DNA of 9,210 bases from Rhodoferax sp. (lineage in GTDB: Bacteria; Pseudomonadota; Gammaproteobacteria; Burkholderiales; Burkholderiaceae_C): NCBI GenBank assembly GCA_021731215.1, contig JAKFXU010000458.1, positions 1 to 9,210 of the forward strand. Direction: 5' to 3'. Below the pieces are notes generated by a model. The model ran no database searches. It was not told the origin of the DNA and saw only the letters and a program-made list of their open reading frames with translations. A program made the translations under genes and the position numbers. Shown in pieces: positions 1 through 8,689 of this stretch (positions within the stretch are counted from its first letter, which is position 1; every line of letters starts with the position of its first letter).

Positions 1-215
1 GAGCCGCGCGCGCGCAGCCTTTTGAGCACCTCCAGCCCGTGCATTTTGGGCAGGCCCAGGTCCAGAATCAGCAGATCGAACTCGGTGTTGGTCATCAGCG
101 CGGCATCGGCCTCGGAACCGCTGGCGACGTGGTCCACCGCGGCGCCCGAGCTGCGCAGGGTGCGCAGCAAACCATCGGCCAGCACCTGGTCATCTTCTGC
201 AATCAGGATTCGCAT
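1..215 (-). CDS. Two-component response regulator, N-terminal receiver domain (partial, cut by window start)
   Basis: The reverse strand reads MRILIAEDDQVLADGLL and onward for 71 codons without a stop to the window edge, so the gene continues to the left. It is a CheY-like receiver domain: an acidic pair (D8, D9) follows the first beta strand, the likely phospho-acceptor is D52 in LLILDLGLP, and the GLEVLKRLRA stretch follows. The style matches OmpR/PhoP/QseB-type regulators, which carry a winged-helix output domain, but that domain lies outside the window and the subfamily is inferred. A Shine-Dalgarno AGGAG lies about 6 nt upstream of the ATG (minus strand), supporting this start. The gene is downstream of and co-oriented with the marR-like gene, with a 105-bp gap. 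A sensor kinase partner would be expected further left but cannot be seen. Confidence 0.88.
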   Translation of the reverse strand, partial: MRILIAEDDQVLADGLLRTLRSSGAAVDHVASGSEADAALMTNTEFDLLILDLGLPKMHGLEVLKRLRARG

Positions 216-320
216 GTCGGTCTCCTAGGGGGGCGCAGGCCGGCGGCCCAGCGTCACAGTTTTAATCAATTCTAGGCGCCGGCGCTGCGCCGCCCGTTTT
301 TGCCAGGTGGCGGCCGAGGT

Positions 321-857
321 TCATGCGGCATAAGCCTCCAGCCCGATGGCGATGACGGCGGCCACTTCGACTCCCACGGCTGCGCGCAACTCGGCTTCGG
401 CCTGCGCCACCGCCTGCTCGAAGGCGCGCAGCCAGCCCAGCCCGAGCGGCGTGAACACAATGCGCCGGGCGCGCGCATCGCGCGCATCCGCCCGGCGGCT
501 GACCAGGCCCCAGGCCTCGCATTGCTCGACCAGCTTGCCCATCGCCTGCTTGCTCATGTTGGCGCGCTGCGCCAGCTCGGTCAGGCGCGAACCCTCCAGC
601 GCCAGATGGCGGGTAATGTGGATGTGGGAGGCGCTCAAACGCCCGCGCGCCGCCAGGTTGGCCAGCGCCAGCGGCACCTCTTCGTTGCGCGCCATCAGAC
701 CCAGCACCCGGCTGTCAAAGCGCTGCAGCGCCAGGCCCATCCAGTGCCCCAGGTGGGCTTGACGCCAGCCCGGACTGAGATCGCCCGCAGCGACCGTCTT
801 CTCCCTCTCCCCTTGGGAGAGGGCCGGGGTGAGGGGGGTGTCAAGCGCTTCAGTCAT
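321..857 (-). CDS. MarR-family winged-helix transcriptional regulator
   Basis: The 178-residue protein has a MarR-type fold. An N-terminal helical dimerisation segment (about 32-70) is followed by a helix-turn-helix (about 91-118, with LTELAQRANMSKQAMGKLV), a wing containing the family's D-x-R-D-x-R type motif (RADARDARARR, 122-132), and a C-terminal helix. It would act as a dimeric DNA-binding repressor or activator; ligand and targets are unknown. It diverges from recA and may bind the inverted repeat in the shared gap. The N-terminal residues about 7-20 (TPLTPALSQGERE) are translated from a GC-rich palindromic repeat, so this extension is probably not ancestral. The next ATG in frame (codon 40, position 740) would remove LGHW, which I believe is conserved in relatives, so I kept the upstream ATG. 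It has only a weak ribosome binding site. Confidence 0.85.
   Translation of the reverse strand: MTEALDTPLTPALSQGEREKTVAAGDLSPGWRQAHLGHWMGLALQRFDSRVLGLMARNEEVPLALANLAARGRLSASHIHITRHLALEGSRLTELAQRANMSKQAMGKLVEQCEAWGLVSRRADARDARARRIVFTPLGLGWLRAFEQAVAQAEAELRAAVGVEVAAVIAIGLEAYAA
799..838. repeat. REP-like palindromic dispersed repeat inside the marR 5' coding region
   Basis: A perfect 9-bp inverted repeat, CCCTCTCCC (803-811) and GGGAGAGGG (815-823) with a 3-nt loop, is followed by CCGGGGTGAGGGG. Read in frame, this motif gives the peptides LTPALSQGERE on one strand and LPLGEGRGEGG on the other. These are well-known spurious peptides from dispersed extragenic palindromes in proteobacterial genomes. 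Here it falls within codons of the MarR gene. Exact repeat boundaries cannot be set from one copy. Confidence 0.72.
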
Positions 858-886
858 GTTGGAAATAGTAAACCAAACTGATCAAA

Positions 887-904
887 AAATCTGTTTACAG
901 ATTT
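887..904. promoter_or_regulatory. Inverted repeat, candidate operator of the MarR regulator
   Basis: The perfect 7-bp inverted repeat AAATCTG-TTTA-CAGATTT lies in the AT-rich divergent gap, 30 bp upstream of the marR start codon. An additional spaced inverted pair, GTAAAC (868-873) and GTTTAC (893-898), overlaps it. MarR proteins bind short palindromes near their own promoters, so autoregulation is a reasonable inference. No binding evidence exists in the sequence itself. Confidence 0.4.
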
Positions 905-924
905 GAACCGGACAAGATAAACTA

Positions 925-940
925 CTGTTCAAGCATCCAG
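925..940 (+). promoter_or_regulatory. Candidate LexA-binding SOS box upstream of recA
   Basis: CTGTTCAAGCATCCAG matches the CTG-N10-CAG LexA-box pattern, and the left half extends to TACTGT as in classical SOS boxes. It lies about 70 bp upstream of the recA start codon. The right half is imperfect (CCAG rather than ACAG). DNA-damage induction of recA (and perhaps recX) by LexA release is the expected regulation. I could not assign -35 and -10 hexamers convincingly. Confidence 0.6.
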
Positions 941-1010
941 CCTGTTATTAAAACCAGAGGATGCACCCGGCCCCAAGCCCCATCAGCCGTCGCTATTCAA
1001 GGAGAATTTC

Positions 1011-2093
<1,083 letters not shown>

Positions 2094-2183
2094 CCGGCCT
2101 GCCATCATCGTGGCAAGCCAGTAACCAAGCGCAACCCGTGCGCGCCGGCCGGGGCTAGCTCACCCTTTGTGGACGGACCCCCC

Positions 2184-2648
2184 ATGTCGTTTGCCCAACC
2201 CTCCCTCAAAGGCCGGGCCCTGCGCCTGCTCAGCGCTCGCGAGCACTCGCGCGCCGAGCTCGAGCGCAAGCTCAAACGCTTTGAAGAAACGCCCGGTACG
2301 CTGGCCCAGGCGCTCGATGAGCTGCAGGCCAAAGGCTTTATCAGCGAGCAGCGGGTGATCGAATCGGTGCTGCACCGGCGCGCCGCCAAACTTGGCACGG
2401 CCCGCATCCAGCAGGAACTGCAAGGCAAGGGGCTGGACCCCGAGGCCGTCAGTGCGGCGCTGGCCGGTTTGCAGACCAGCGAGCACGAGCGCGCGCTGGC
2501 GGTCTGGCGCAAAAAGTTCGGCACGCCGCCACTCGATGCCCAAGCCGCCGCCCGGCAGATGCGGTTTCTGGCCGCGCGCGGTTTTGGCGCGGAAACAATC
2601 CGGCGTGTGGTGTCGGGCAGGGACGATGTTCCGTTTGCGGGCGATTAA
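2184..2648 (+). CDS. recX: Regulatory protein RecX
   Basis: The 154-residue protein is built from three-helix repeats typical of RecX. It begins SLKGRALRLLSAREHSRAEL, followed by L-x-E-L-x-x-K-G-F-I-S-E-x-R (about 44-57), RIQQELQGKG and the C-terminal RQMRFLAARGFGAETIRRV. RecX binds within RecA filaments and limits their assembly and ATPase activity. It follows recA by 90 bp in the same direction. I chose the ATG at 2184, which has GGACGG about 7 nt upstream. An in-frame GTG at 2169 would add five residues (MDGPP) but has no visible ribosome binding site. The C-terminus appears intact, so the restriction-modification genes that follow did not interrupt it. Confidence 0.93.
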   Translation: MSFAQPSLKGRALRLLSAREHSRAELERKLKRFEETPGTLAQALDELQAKGFISEQRVIESVLHRRAAKLGTARIQQELQGKGLDPEAVSAALAGLQTSEHERALAVWRKKFGTPPLDAQAAARQMRFLAARGFGAETIRRVVSGRDDVPFAGD

Positions 2649-2703
2649 TCCGCATCGGGTTGCCATGGTCAATAATCTGAACCTGTCAAATAGTGAGGTC
2701 AAA

Positions 2704-3663
2704 ATGAGTGCACTACCGCACCCGATTCAATACCAGGGCAGCAAACGCCACTTGGCTGCGCGCATTCTCGAATATTTCCCAGACAATGTGCAAACGCTTT
2801 ACGAGCCGTTTGCCGGTTCTGCCGCGATGAGCATTGCAGCGGCAGCATGTGGGATGGCACAGCGCTTTGTCATTAACGATTTGAATCAGCCGCTGGCCAA
2901 ACTGCTGCAACGCATGGTGGAGAATCCGCAATGCACGTCTGATATCTACGGTTCTGTGTGGGCGGATCAGGGCGAGGAGACGGCACAGAGCGTGGCCCAC
3001 TTCAACGCAGTGCGCAACCAATTCAACCAGACTCAAGAACCAGAACTCTTGCTGTATTTGCTGGCTCGTTGCATCAAAGGCGCGGTGCGCTACAACCGGG
3101 ATGGCTTGTTCAATCAAAGTCCAGATAAGCGCCGCAAGGGCACGCGGCCCGAAACCATGCAACGCAATATATTTGGGGTTTCGTATTTGCTAAAAGGGCG
3201 AAGCCGTTTTTCTTCCATGGATTACAGACTGGCAATACAGGACGCCAACGAGCACGATTTGATTTATATGGACCCACCTTATCAGGGCGTCTCTGGCGAG
3301 CGCGATGGTCGATACCTGTCGGGGTTGGCGCTGGAGGTCTTTGTGGAGTCACTTGACGCGATGAACCAGCGGGGTCTTTCCTACATCGTGAGCTATGACG
3401 GCAAGTTGGGGGATCGCGTTTACGGGCAAGCGCTTCCGCAGCGACTGGGGTTGGAGCGGCTGGAGTTGGATGCCGGGCGTTCCAGCACGGCCACCTTGCT
3501 GGGCCGCGACGATGTGACGATTGAGTCTTTGTATTTGTCAAAACCTTTGATCCGGCGTCTGACGAGATCGCCGCGCAGACTTGCCGCTAGCCAGCGAGCC
3601 GATTCATTAGCCTTATTCCCACCCCCTTCGCATGACGCCGAAACTTTCGAAGCTGTTCATTGA
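2704..3663 (+). CDS. D12-class DNA adenine-N6 methyltransferase of a type II restriction-modification system
   Basis: This 319-residue S-adenosylmethionine-dependent methyltransferase would methylate adenine in a specific DNA site and protect it from the partner nuclease. The motif order is that of the alpha (D12/Dam-like) class: motif X QYQGSKRHLA (10-18), the SAM-binding motif I YEPFAGSAAMS (33-43), an acidic residue after the next strand (ND, 58-59), a central target-recognition region (about 75-175) and catalytic motif IV DPPY (190-193). Recognition specificity cannot be read from the sequence. The ATG at 2704 has GAGGT about 5 nt upstream; an in-frame ATG at 2665 would add 13 residues with no good site. 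The stop lies 32 nt inside the next gene. Base composition is visibly lower in GC than the neighbours, suggesting acquisition by transfer. Confidence 0.9.
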   Translation: MSALPHPIQYQGSKRHLAARILEYFPDNVQTLYEPFAGSAAMSIAAAACGMAQRFVINDLNQPLAKLLQRMVENPQCTSDIYGSVWADQGEETAQSVAHFNAVRNQFNQTQEPELLLYLLARCIKGAVRYNRDGLFNQSPDKRRKGTRPETMQRNIFGVSYLLKGRSRFSSMDYRLAIQDANEHDLIYMDPPYQGVSGERDGRYLSGLALEVFVESLDAMNQRGLSYIVSYDGKLGDRVYGQALPQRLGLERLELDAGRSSTATLLGRDDVTIESLYLSKPLIRRLTRSPRRLAASQRADSLALFPPPSHDAETFEAVH

Positions 3664-4357
3664 GAAAGCGAGGGCTGTGACGGCCAAGCGTGCTAAAACA
3701 GTCATCGACCACATCCTGGCACACGGACAGATTACGACCGATGAGTTGAAAGCCACCTACGGCTATAACCATCCACCGCGTGCAGCGCGTGACGTGCGCG
3801 AGCATGGCATTGCTCTCAAAACAATTCGTATCGAAGGGCCTGATGGCAGGCGTATCGGGGCCTATGTGTTTGACGAAGGGGGCAGCGCAAGCTATTCCAA
3901 ACGTGCTGGAAGAACTGCTTTATCGAACAAGCTCAAGATGAAGTTGATCGAACTCCATGGCGCTCGATGTTTTATTTATCTGGAGCCAGTGGCGGATCGC
4001 GAGCTGCAAATCGACCATCGTATTCCTTATGAAGTAGCCGGTGATGGATCCAATCCAAGCCAGCAACCGGACGATTTCATGTTGCTCTGTGGCTCCGCGA
4101 ATCGGGCAAAGTCATGGTCTTGTGAGCACTGCCCGAATTGGCTTCAGGCTAAAAACCCGAACGTTTGTCGAACTTGCTATTGGGCTTATCCCGAGTCTTA
4201 CCGTCATGTCGCAACGCTTGCGCAACGCAGACTTGATATTGTCTGGGCCGGGGCAGCGGTGGCTGAGTATGACGACGCCCGAGCAAAAGCCACAAACGCG
4301 AATAAGACCTTGCCTGAATTTGTCAGGGAGGCACTTCGCAAGGCGTTGAAAAATTGA
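3632..4357 (+). CDS. Probable type II restriction endonuclease: winged helix + HNH + zinc ribbon
   Basis: This 241-residue protein is probably the endonuclease partner of the upstream methyltransferase. Residues about 15-80 look like a winged helix (TVIDHILAHGQITTDELK, then AARDVREHG). The HNH nuclease core follows: C113, the catalytic pair D128-H129 in LQIDHRIPYEV, then LLCGSANRAKSWS with N157 and K160. A treble-clef or zinc-ribbon element comes next, with C164/C167 (CEHC) and C179/C182 (CRTC). The C-terminal tail is helical. The first zinc knuckle has C113 but Y116 where many HNH proteins carry a second cysteine. The ATG overlaps the methyltransferase end by 32 nt in another frame, pointing to translational coupling. 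Low GC matches the methyltransferase. Nuclease function is inferred from the HNH core and pairing; the cleavage site is unknown. Confidence 0.8.
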   Translation: MTPKLSKLFIEKARAVTAKRAKTVIDHILAHGQITTDELKATYGYNHPPRAARDVREHGIALKTIRIEGPDGRRIGAYVFDEGGSASYSKRAGRTALSNKLKMKLIELHGARCFIYLEPVADRELQIDHRIPYEVAGDGSNPSQQPDDFMLLCGSANRAKSWSCEHCPNWLQAKNPNVCRTCYWAYPESYRHVATLAQRRLDIVWAGAAVAEYDDARAKATNANKTLPEFVREALRKALKN

Positions 4358-4410
4358 GGCGGGGCGTCGTTTGCTTGCCAGCACAACCTTGGTTGGTCGA
4401 TGCCCCTCCT
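4357..4410 (-). terminator. Candidate argC terminator hairpin overlapping the endonuclease gene end
   Basis: Bases 4357-4369 can pair with 4398-4410 as 12 of 13 pairs, including one G-T wobble and one mismatch, around a 28-nt loop. On the minus strand the stem is followed by CAATTTTTC, whose T5 tract (4353-4349) lies in the last codons of the endonuclease gene. This suits a rho-independent terminator for argC. On the plus strand no T tract follows, so it would not obviously stop endonuclease transcripts. The long loop lowers confidence. Confidence 0.4.
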
Positions 4411-4412
4411 GG

Positions 4413-5348
4413 TCAAAGCCCCAGCATCAGCTTGAGGTTTTGCACCGCGGCGCCGCTGGCGCCTTTGCCCAGGTTATCAAGCCTTGCCACCAAGACCGCG
4501 TGGCTGAAACCATCCTGCGCGCCCTGGTTGGCGAACACGCGCAACTCCATCCTGTTGCTGTCGACCAGCGCCAGCGCATCGAGTTTGTGGTCGGCGGTGG
4601 CGGCCTCCACGCTGACATATTCGCTGCCCGTGTAGTGTTTCGCCAGCGCCTCATGCAAGTCTTGCGCGCTGGGCTGCCCCGGCAGCAGGTCCAGATGCAG
4701 CGGCAACTGCACCAGCATGCCCTGCCTGAAGTTGCCAACCGCAGGAATGAACACCGGCCGCCGCAGCAGGCCGGTGTATTTCATGATTTCAGGCAGGTGC
4801 TTGTGCTTCAAACCCAGGCCATACAGCTCGAACGCGGGCGCCGTGCCTTTTTCGTAGGCTTCGATCATGGCGCGGCCGCCGCCCGAATAACCGCTGACGG
4901 CGGGCAGGGTGAGCGCAAAATCTGGCGGGAGCAGGCCCGCATCCACCAGCGGGCGAATCAGCGCGATGGCGCCGGTGGCGTAGCAACCCGGATTGGTCAC
5001 GCGGCGTGCCTGCGCCACCGCCTGCCCGTGCCCGGCCACCAGCTCGGGAAAACCAAATACCCAGCCTGGCGCGCAGCGGTGAGCACTGGAGGCGTCAATG
5101 ATCTTGGGGCCAGGCTGGCCACTGGCCAAGGCCATGGCGTCGATCATGGCGACCGATTCAATCGCCGCCTCGTCGTGCAGACACAGCACCACCAAGTCCA
5201 CTTGCGCCATCAAGGCGCGCTTGACGTTGGCGTCCTTGCGCAATTCGGGGGCGATGCTGACCAACTCGACGCCGGGCATGGCTTGCAAGCGCTCGCGAAT
5301 TTGCAGGCCGGTGGTGCCGGCTTCGCCGTCAATGAATATCTTGTGCAT
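4413..5348 (-). CDS. argC: N-acetyl-gamma-glutamyl-phosphate reductase, short (type 2) form
   Basis: The 311-residue ArgC reduces N-acetylglutamyl-5-phosphate to the semialdehyde with NADPH, the third step of arginine biosynthesis. The N-terminal dinucleotide-binding strand and turn read [19 protein letters not shown] (3-21). The catalytic cysteine is C122 in TNPGCYATG. The substrate-binding region includes [11 protein letters not shown], and HKHLPEI follows. The length fits the shorter type-2 ArgC family rather than the ~340-residue form of E. coli. On the minus strand AGAGG lies about 6 nt before the ATG. The gene is convergent with the endonuclease gene (55-bp gap) and divergent from sucC (160-bp gap), so it is probably transcribed alone. 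A longer argC may also exist elsewhere in such genomes, but that is not testable here. Confidence 0.95.
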   Translation of the reverse strand: MHKIFIDGEAGTTGLQIRERLQAMPGVELVSIAPELRKDANVKRALMAQVDLVVLCLHDEAAIESVAMIDAMALASGQPGPKIIDASSAHRCAPGWVFGFPELVAGHGQAVAQARRVTNPGCYATGAIALIRPLVDAGLLPPDFALTLPAVSGYSGGGRAMIEAYEKGTAPAFELYGLGLKHKHLPEIMKYTGLLRRPVFIPAVGNFRQGMLVQLPLHLDLLPGQPSAQDLHEALAKHYTGSEYVSVEAATADHKLDALALVDSNRMELRVFANQGAQDGFSHAVLVARLDNLGKGASGAAVQNLKLMLGL

Positions 5349-5508
5349 GGTGAGCCTCTGTCAGCGTTTTTAAAGATGCCGTGTAAGCCTGGCTAAAGTT
5401 TGGTGCGTTGCAACATGATACATTCATGGGCTGTGTTGTCCAGTGCCTGCCGCAACGCCCACAAGCGAAGTGGCCGGAGAAAAACCATCCCCTCCCGAGA
5501 GAGTCCTC

Positions 5509-6678
<1,170 letters not shown>

Positions 6679-6687
6679 GGAACCATC

Positions 6688-7581
6688 ATGTCGATCCTCA
6701 TCAATAAAGACACCAAAGTCATCACCCAGGGCATCACCGGCAAGACCGGTCAGTTCCACACTGAGAAGTGCCAGGAATACGCCAACGGCAAGAATTGTTT
6801 CGTGGCCGGGGTCAACCCCAAGAAGGCCGGCGAGTCGATCTTCAACATCCCGATTTACGCCTCGGTCAAGGAAGCCGCCGGTCAAACCGGCGCCACCGTG
6901 TCGGTCATCTACGTGCCGCCAGCGGGGGCTGCGGCTGCGATCTGGGAAGCCGTCGAGGCCGATCTGGACCTGGCGATTTGCATCACCGAAGGCATCCCGG
7001 TGCGCGACATGCTGGAAGTGCGCAACAAGATGCGCGCCAAGGAAGCCGCTGGCGGCAAGAAAACCCTGTTGCTGGGCCCCAACTGCCCGGGTTTGATCAC
7101 GCCGGAAGAAATCAAGATCGGCATCATGCCCGGTCACATTCACCGCAAGGGCCGCATTGGCGTGGTCAGCCGCTCCGGCACGCTGACCTACGAAGCGGTG
7201 GCGCAGTTGACCGAAATCGGTCTGGGCCAGTCCAGCGCGGTCGGCATTGGTGGCGACCCGATCAACGGTCTCAAGCACATCGACGTGATGCGCTTGTTCA
7301 ACGAAGATCCCGACACCGATGCCGTCATCATGATTGGTGAAATCGGTGGCCCGGACGAAGCCGAAGCAGCGCGCTGGTGCCAGGCCAACATGAAAAAACC
7401 GATCGTCGGCTTTATCGCCGGGGTTACTGCGCCCGCCGGCAAGCGCATGGGTCACGCCGGCGCCCTGATCTCGGGCGGCGCCGACACCGCGGACGCCAAA
7501 CTGGCGGTGATGGAGGAGTGCGGTTTCAAGATCACGCGCAATCCGTCCGAAATGGCCAAGCTGCTCAAGGCCATGCTGTAA
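6688..7581 (+). CDS. sucD: Succinyl-CoA synthetase (ADP-forming), alpha subunit
   Basis: The 297-residue alpha subunit binds CoA and carries the phosphorylated histidine intermediate. The N-terminal Rossmann-like CoA-binding domain begins SILINKDTKVITQGITGKTG (2-21). The middle shows YVPPAGAAAAIWEA, CITEGIPVRDML, LLGPNCPGLI (128-137) and VSRSGTLTYEA (160-170). The active-site histidine is H256 in GKRMGHAGALISGG (251-264). It starts 9 nt after sucC, with AAGGA about 7 nt before the ATG, so the two subunits are co-translated. A strong intrinsic terminator follows 39 bp after the stop codon. Confidence 0.98.
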   Translation: MSILINKDTKVITQGITGKTGQFHTEKCQEYANGKNCFVAGVNPKKAGESIFNIPIYASVKEAAGQTGATVSVIYVPPAGAAAAIWEAVEADLDLAICITEGIPVRDMLEVRNKMRAKEAAGGKKTLLLGPNCPGLITPEEIKIGIMPGHIHRKGRIGVVSRSGTLTYEAVAQLTEIGLGQSSAVGIGGDPINGLKHIDVMRLFNEDPDTDAVIMIGEIGGPDEAEAARWCQANMKKPIVGFIAGVTAPAGKRMGHAGALISGGADTADAKLAVMEECGFKITRNPSEMAKLLKAML

Positions 7582-7620
7582 GGCGTGCCGGGGCCGCCGA
7601 TTGCGGCTACCCACAATAGC

Positions 7621-7659
7621 AAGCCGGATTTCCTGAGGGACAATCCGGCTTTGTTGTTT
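7621..7659 (+). terminator. Rho-independent terminator of sucCD
   Basis: The perfect 10-bp inverted repeat AAGCCGGATT (7621-7630) and AATCCGGCTT (7642-7651) encloses an 11-nt loop and is followed by the T-rich TTTGTTGTTT. It lies between the sucD stop and the terC remnant, separating the two transcription units. Confidence 0.88.
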
Positions 7660-7693
7660 GTATGCTCCCTGGCATTCATAGAGAAAGAACACC

Positions 7694-7885
7694 ATGGAAG
7701 AATTTCTCACCGCTCACTTCTGGATTGCTGTTGGCCAGATCATCATGATCGATATTTTGCTCGGCGGTGACAACGCGGTGGTGATTGCCCTGGCCTGCCG
7801 GCAATTGCCCGCGCACCAGCGCACCAAGGGCATTTTGTGGGGCACGGCTTGTCATCATGAAGTTCGAATTCTGCGCACAAACTGA
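7694..7885 (+). pseudogene. Truncated terC-family membrane protein gene (N-terminal fragment only)
   Basis: The first ~53 codons read as a TerC-family start: MEEFLTAHFWIAVGQIIMID, then LLGGDNAVVIALACRQLP and RTKGILWGTA. This is the first hydrophobic segment with the conserved acidic GGDN motif and the following cytoplasmic loop. Complete TerC proteins run to over 200 residues with several more membrane segments. Here the homology stops after WGTA at about 7849, where relatives continue with another glycine/alanine-rich helix. Ten unrelated codons then lead to a TGA at 7883-7885, inside the phosphatase gene in another frame. The remainder of terC is absent from the window. A functional transporter cannot be made from this; a 63-residue one-helix peptide could be. 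TerC follows sucCD in related genomes as I recall, so this is the native locus with its 3' part lost. Confidence 0.8.
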
Positions 7886-8642
7886 TCCGGGCCGGGTTCG
7901 GGCCAACAACGAAGACGCGCTAGCGTTTGACCAGGCCACGCAACTGGCGCTGTTGGCCGACGGCATGGGTGGCTACAACGCGGGCGAGGTGGCCAGCGCC
8001 ATGGCCACCGCCTTGATCAAGGAAGAACTGGCCCGCGGCCTGTTGCAGGCCGGCCCGCAAGCCACGGGCGCTCAGGTGCGCCGCGCCATCGAGACCAGTG
8101 TGGCCGCTGCCAATCGCGCCATTTTCCAGGCCGCCCGTTCAAATCCGCAGTACACCGGCATGGGGACCACCCTGGTGCTGGGTGTTTTTCAGCCGGACCG
8201 GCTGCTGCTGGGGCATATCGGGGATTCGCGCTGCTATCGCTGGCGCGGCCAGGCGCTGGTGCAGCTCACGCGCGATCACTCGCTGTTGCAGGAACAGATT
8301 GACGCCGGCTTGCTGACGCCGGCCCAGGCCGCAACCTCGCCCATCAAAAATTGGGTGACACGGGCGCTGGGGGTGGAGGCCGAGGTGCGGCTCGAACTCC
8401 ATGAGCATCCGCTGGCGCCCGGCGACCTCTACCTGATGTGTTCAGACGGGCTCTCTGACATGCTCGACGCGGCGGCCATCGCCGGAATTCTGCACCAGGG
8501 CGGGTCGCTGGCGCACCTGGCGCAGCAACTGGTCGGCCTGGCCAACGCCAGGGGCGGACGTGACAACATTTCGGTCTTGTTGACCCAGGCTGGGGAGCCT
8601 TGCGCGCAACGCGGTTTAATATCGAGAATATTGGGGCCCTAG
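7857..8642 (+). CDS. PP2C/PPM-type serine/threonine protein phosphatase
   Basis: The 261-residue metal-dependent phosphatase resembles bacterial Stp/PrpC enzymes, which remove phosphate from Ser/Thr residues placed by Hanks-type kinases. Metal-binding and catalytic motifs appear in order: RANNEDA (15-21), ADGMGGYNAGE (34-44), the MGTTLVLG strand, GHIGDSRCYRW, SDGLSD, and RDNIS near the C-terminus. There is no membrane segment, so it is cytoplasmic. The ATG at 7857 begins KFEFCAQTDPGRVRANNED, the usual N-terminus for this group. An upstream in-frame ATG (7785) would add 24 residues encoded out of frame inside the terC fragment. No good ribosome binding site precedes 7857, and its upstream region is the broken terC gene, so expression may depend on read-through or coupling from the remnant. 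The FHA gene follows 47 bp later. Confidence 0.93.
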   Translation: MKFEFCAQTDPGRVRANNEDALAFDQATQLALLADGMGGYNAGEVASAMATALIKEELARGLLQAGPQATGAQVRRAIETSVAAANRAIFQAARSNPQYTGMGTTLVLGVFQPDRLLLGHIGDSRCYRWRGQALVQLTRDHSLLQEQIDAGLLTPAQAATSPIKNWVTRALGVEAEVRLELHEHPLAPGDLYLMCSDGLSDMLDAAAIAGILHQGGSLAHLAQQLVGLANARGGRDNISVLLTQAGEPCAQRGLISRILGP

Positions 8643-8689
8643 CAGGCCATGAGATATCGCGTAACAAGTTTCAGGAACAGGAGTCGGCC

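Noticed and set aside
275..300. GC-rich hairpin followed by a T run near the gap between marR and the response regulator
   Set aside because: The T run is on the plus strand, where no gene ends; on the minus strand no T tract follows, so it has no terminator role I can support.
891..900. CTGTTTACAG as a second LexA box
   Set aside because: The CTG and CAG halves are separated by 4 nt rather than 10, so it does not fit the LexA pattern.
2100..2115. Small inverted repeat TGCCA-TCATCG-TGGCA between recA and recX, as an attenuating hairpin
   Set aside because: The stem is only 5 bp with no T tract; too weak to call a terminator or attenuator.
2392..2703. In-frame upstream extension of the methyltransferase reading frame across recX
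   Set aside because: It overlaps recX in another frame, its translation is Arg/Pro/Ala-rich shadow sequence, and methyltransferase homology plus a good ribosome binding site begin at 2704.
5395..5425. Possible sucC promoter around GATACATT
   Set aside because: No -35 hexamer at acceptable spacing could be found; not listed as a feature.
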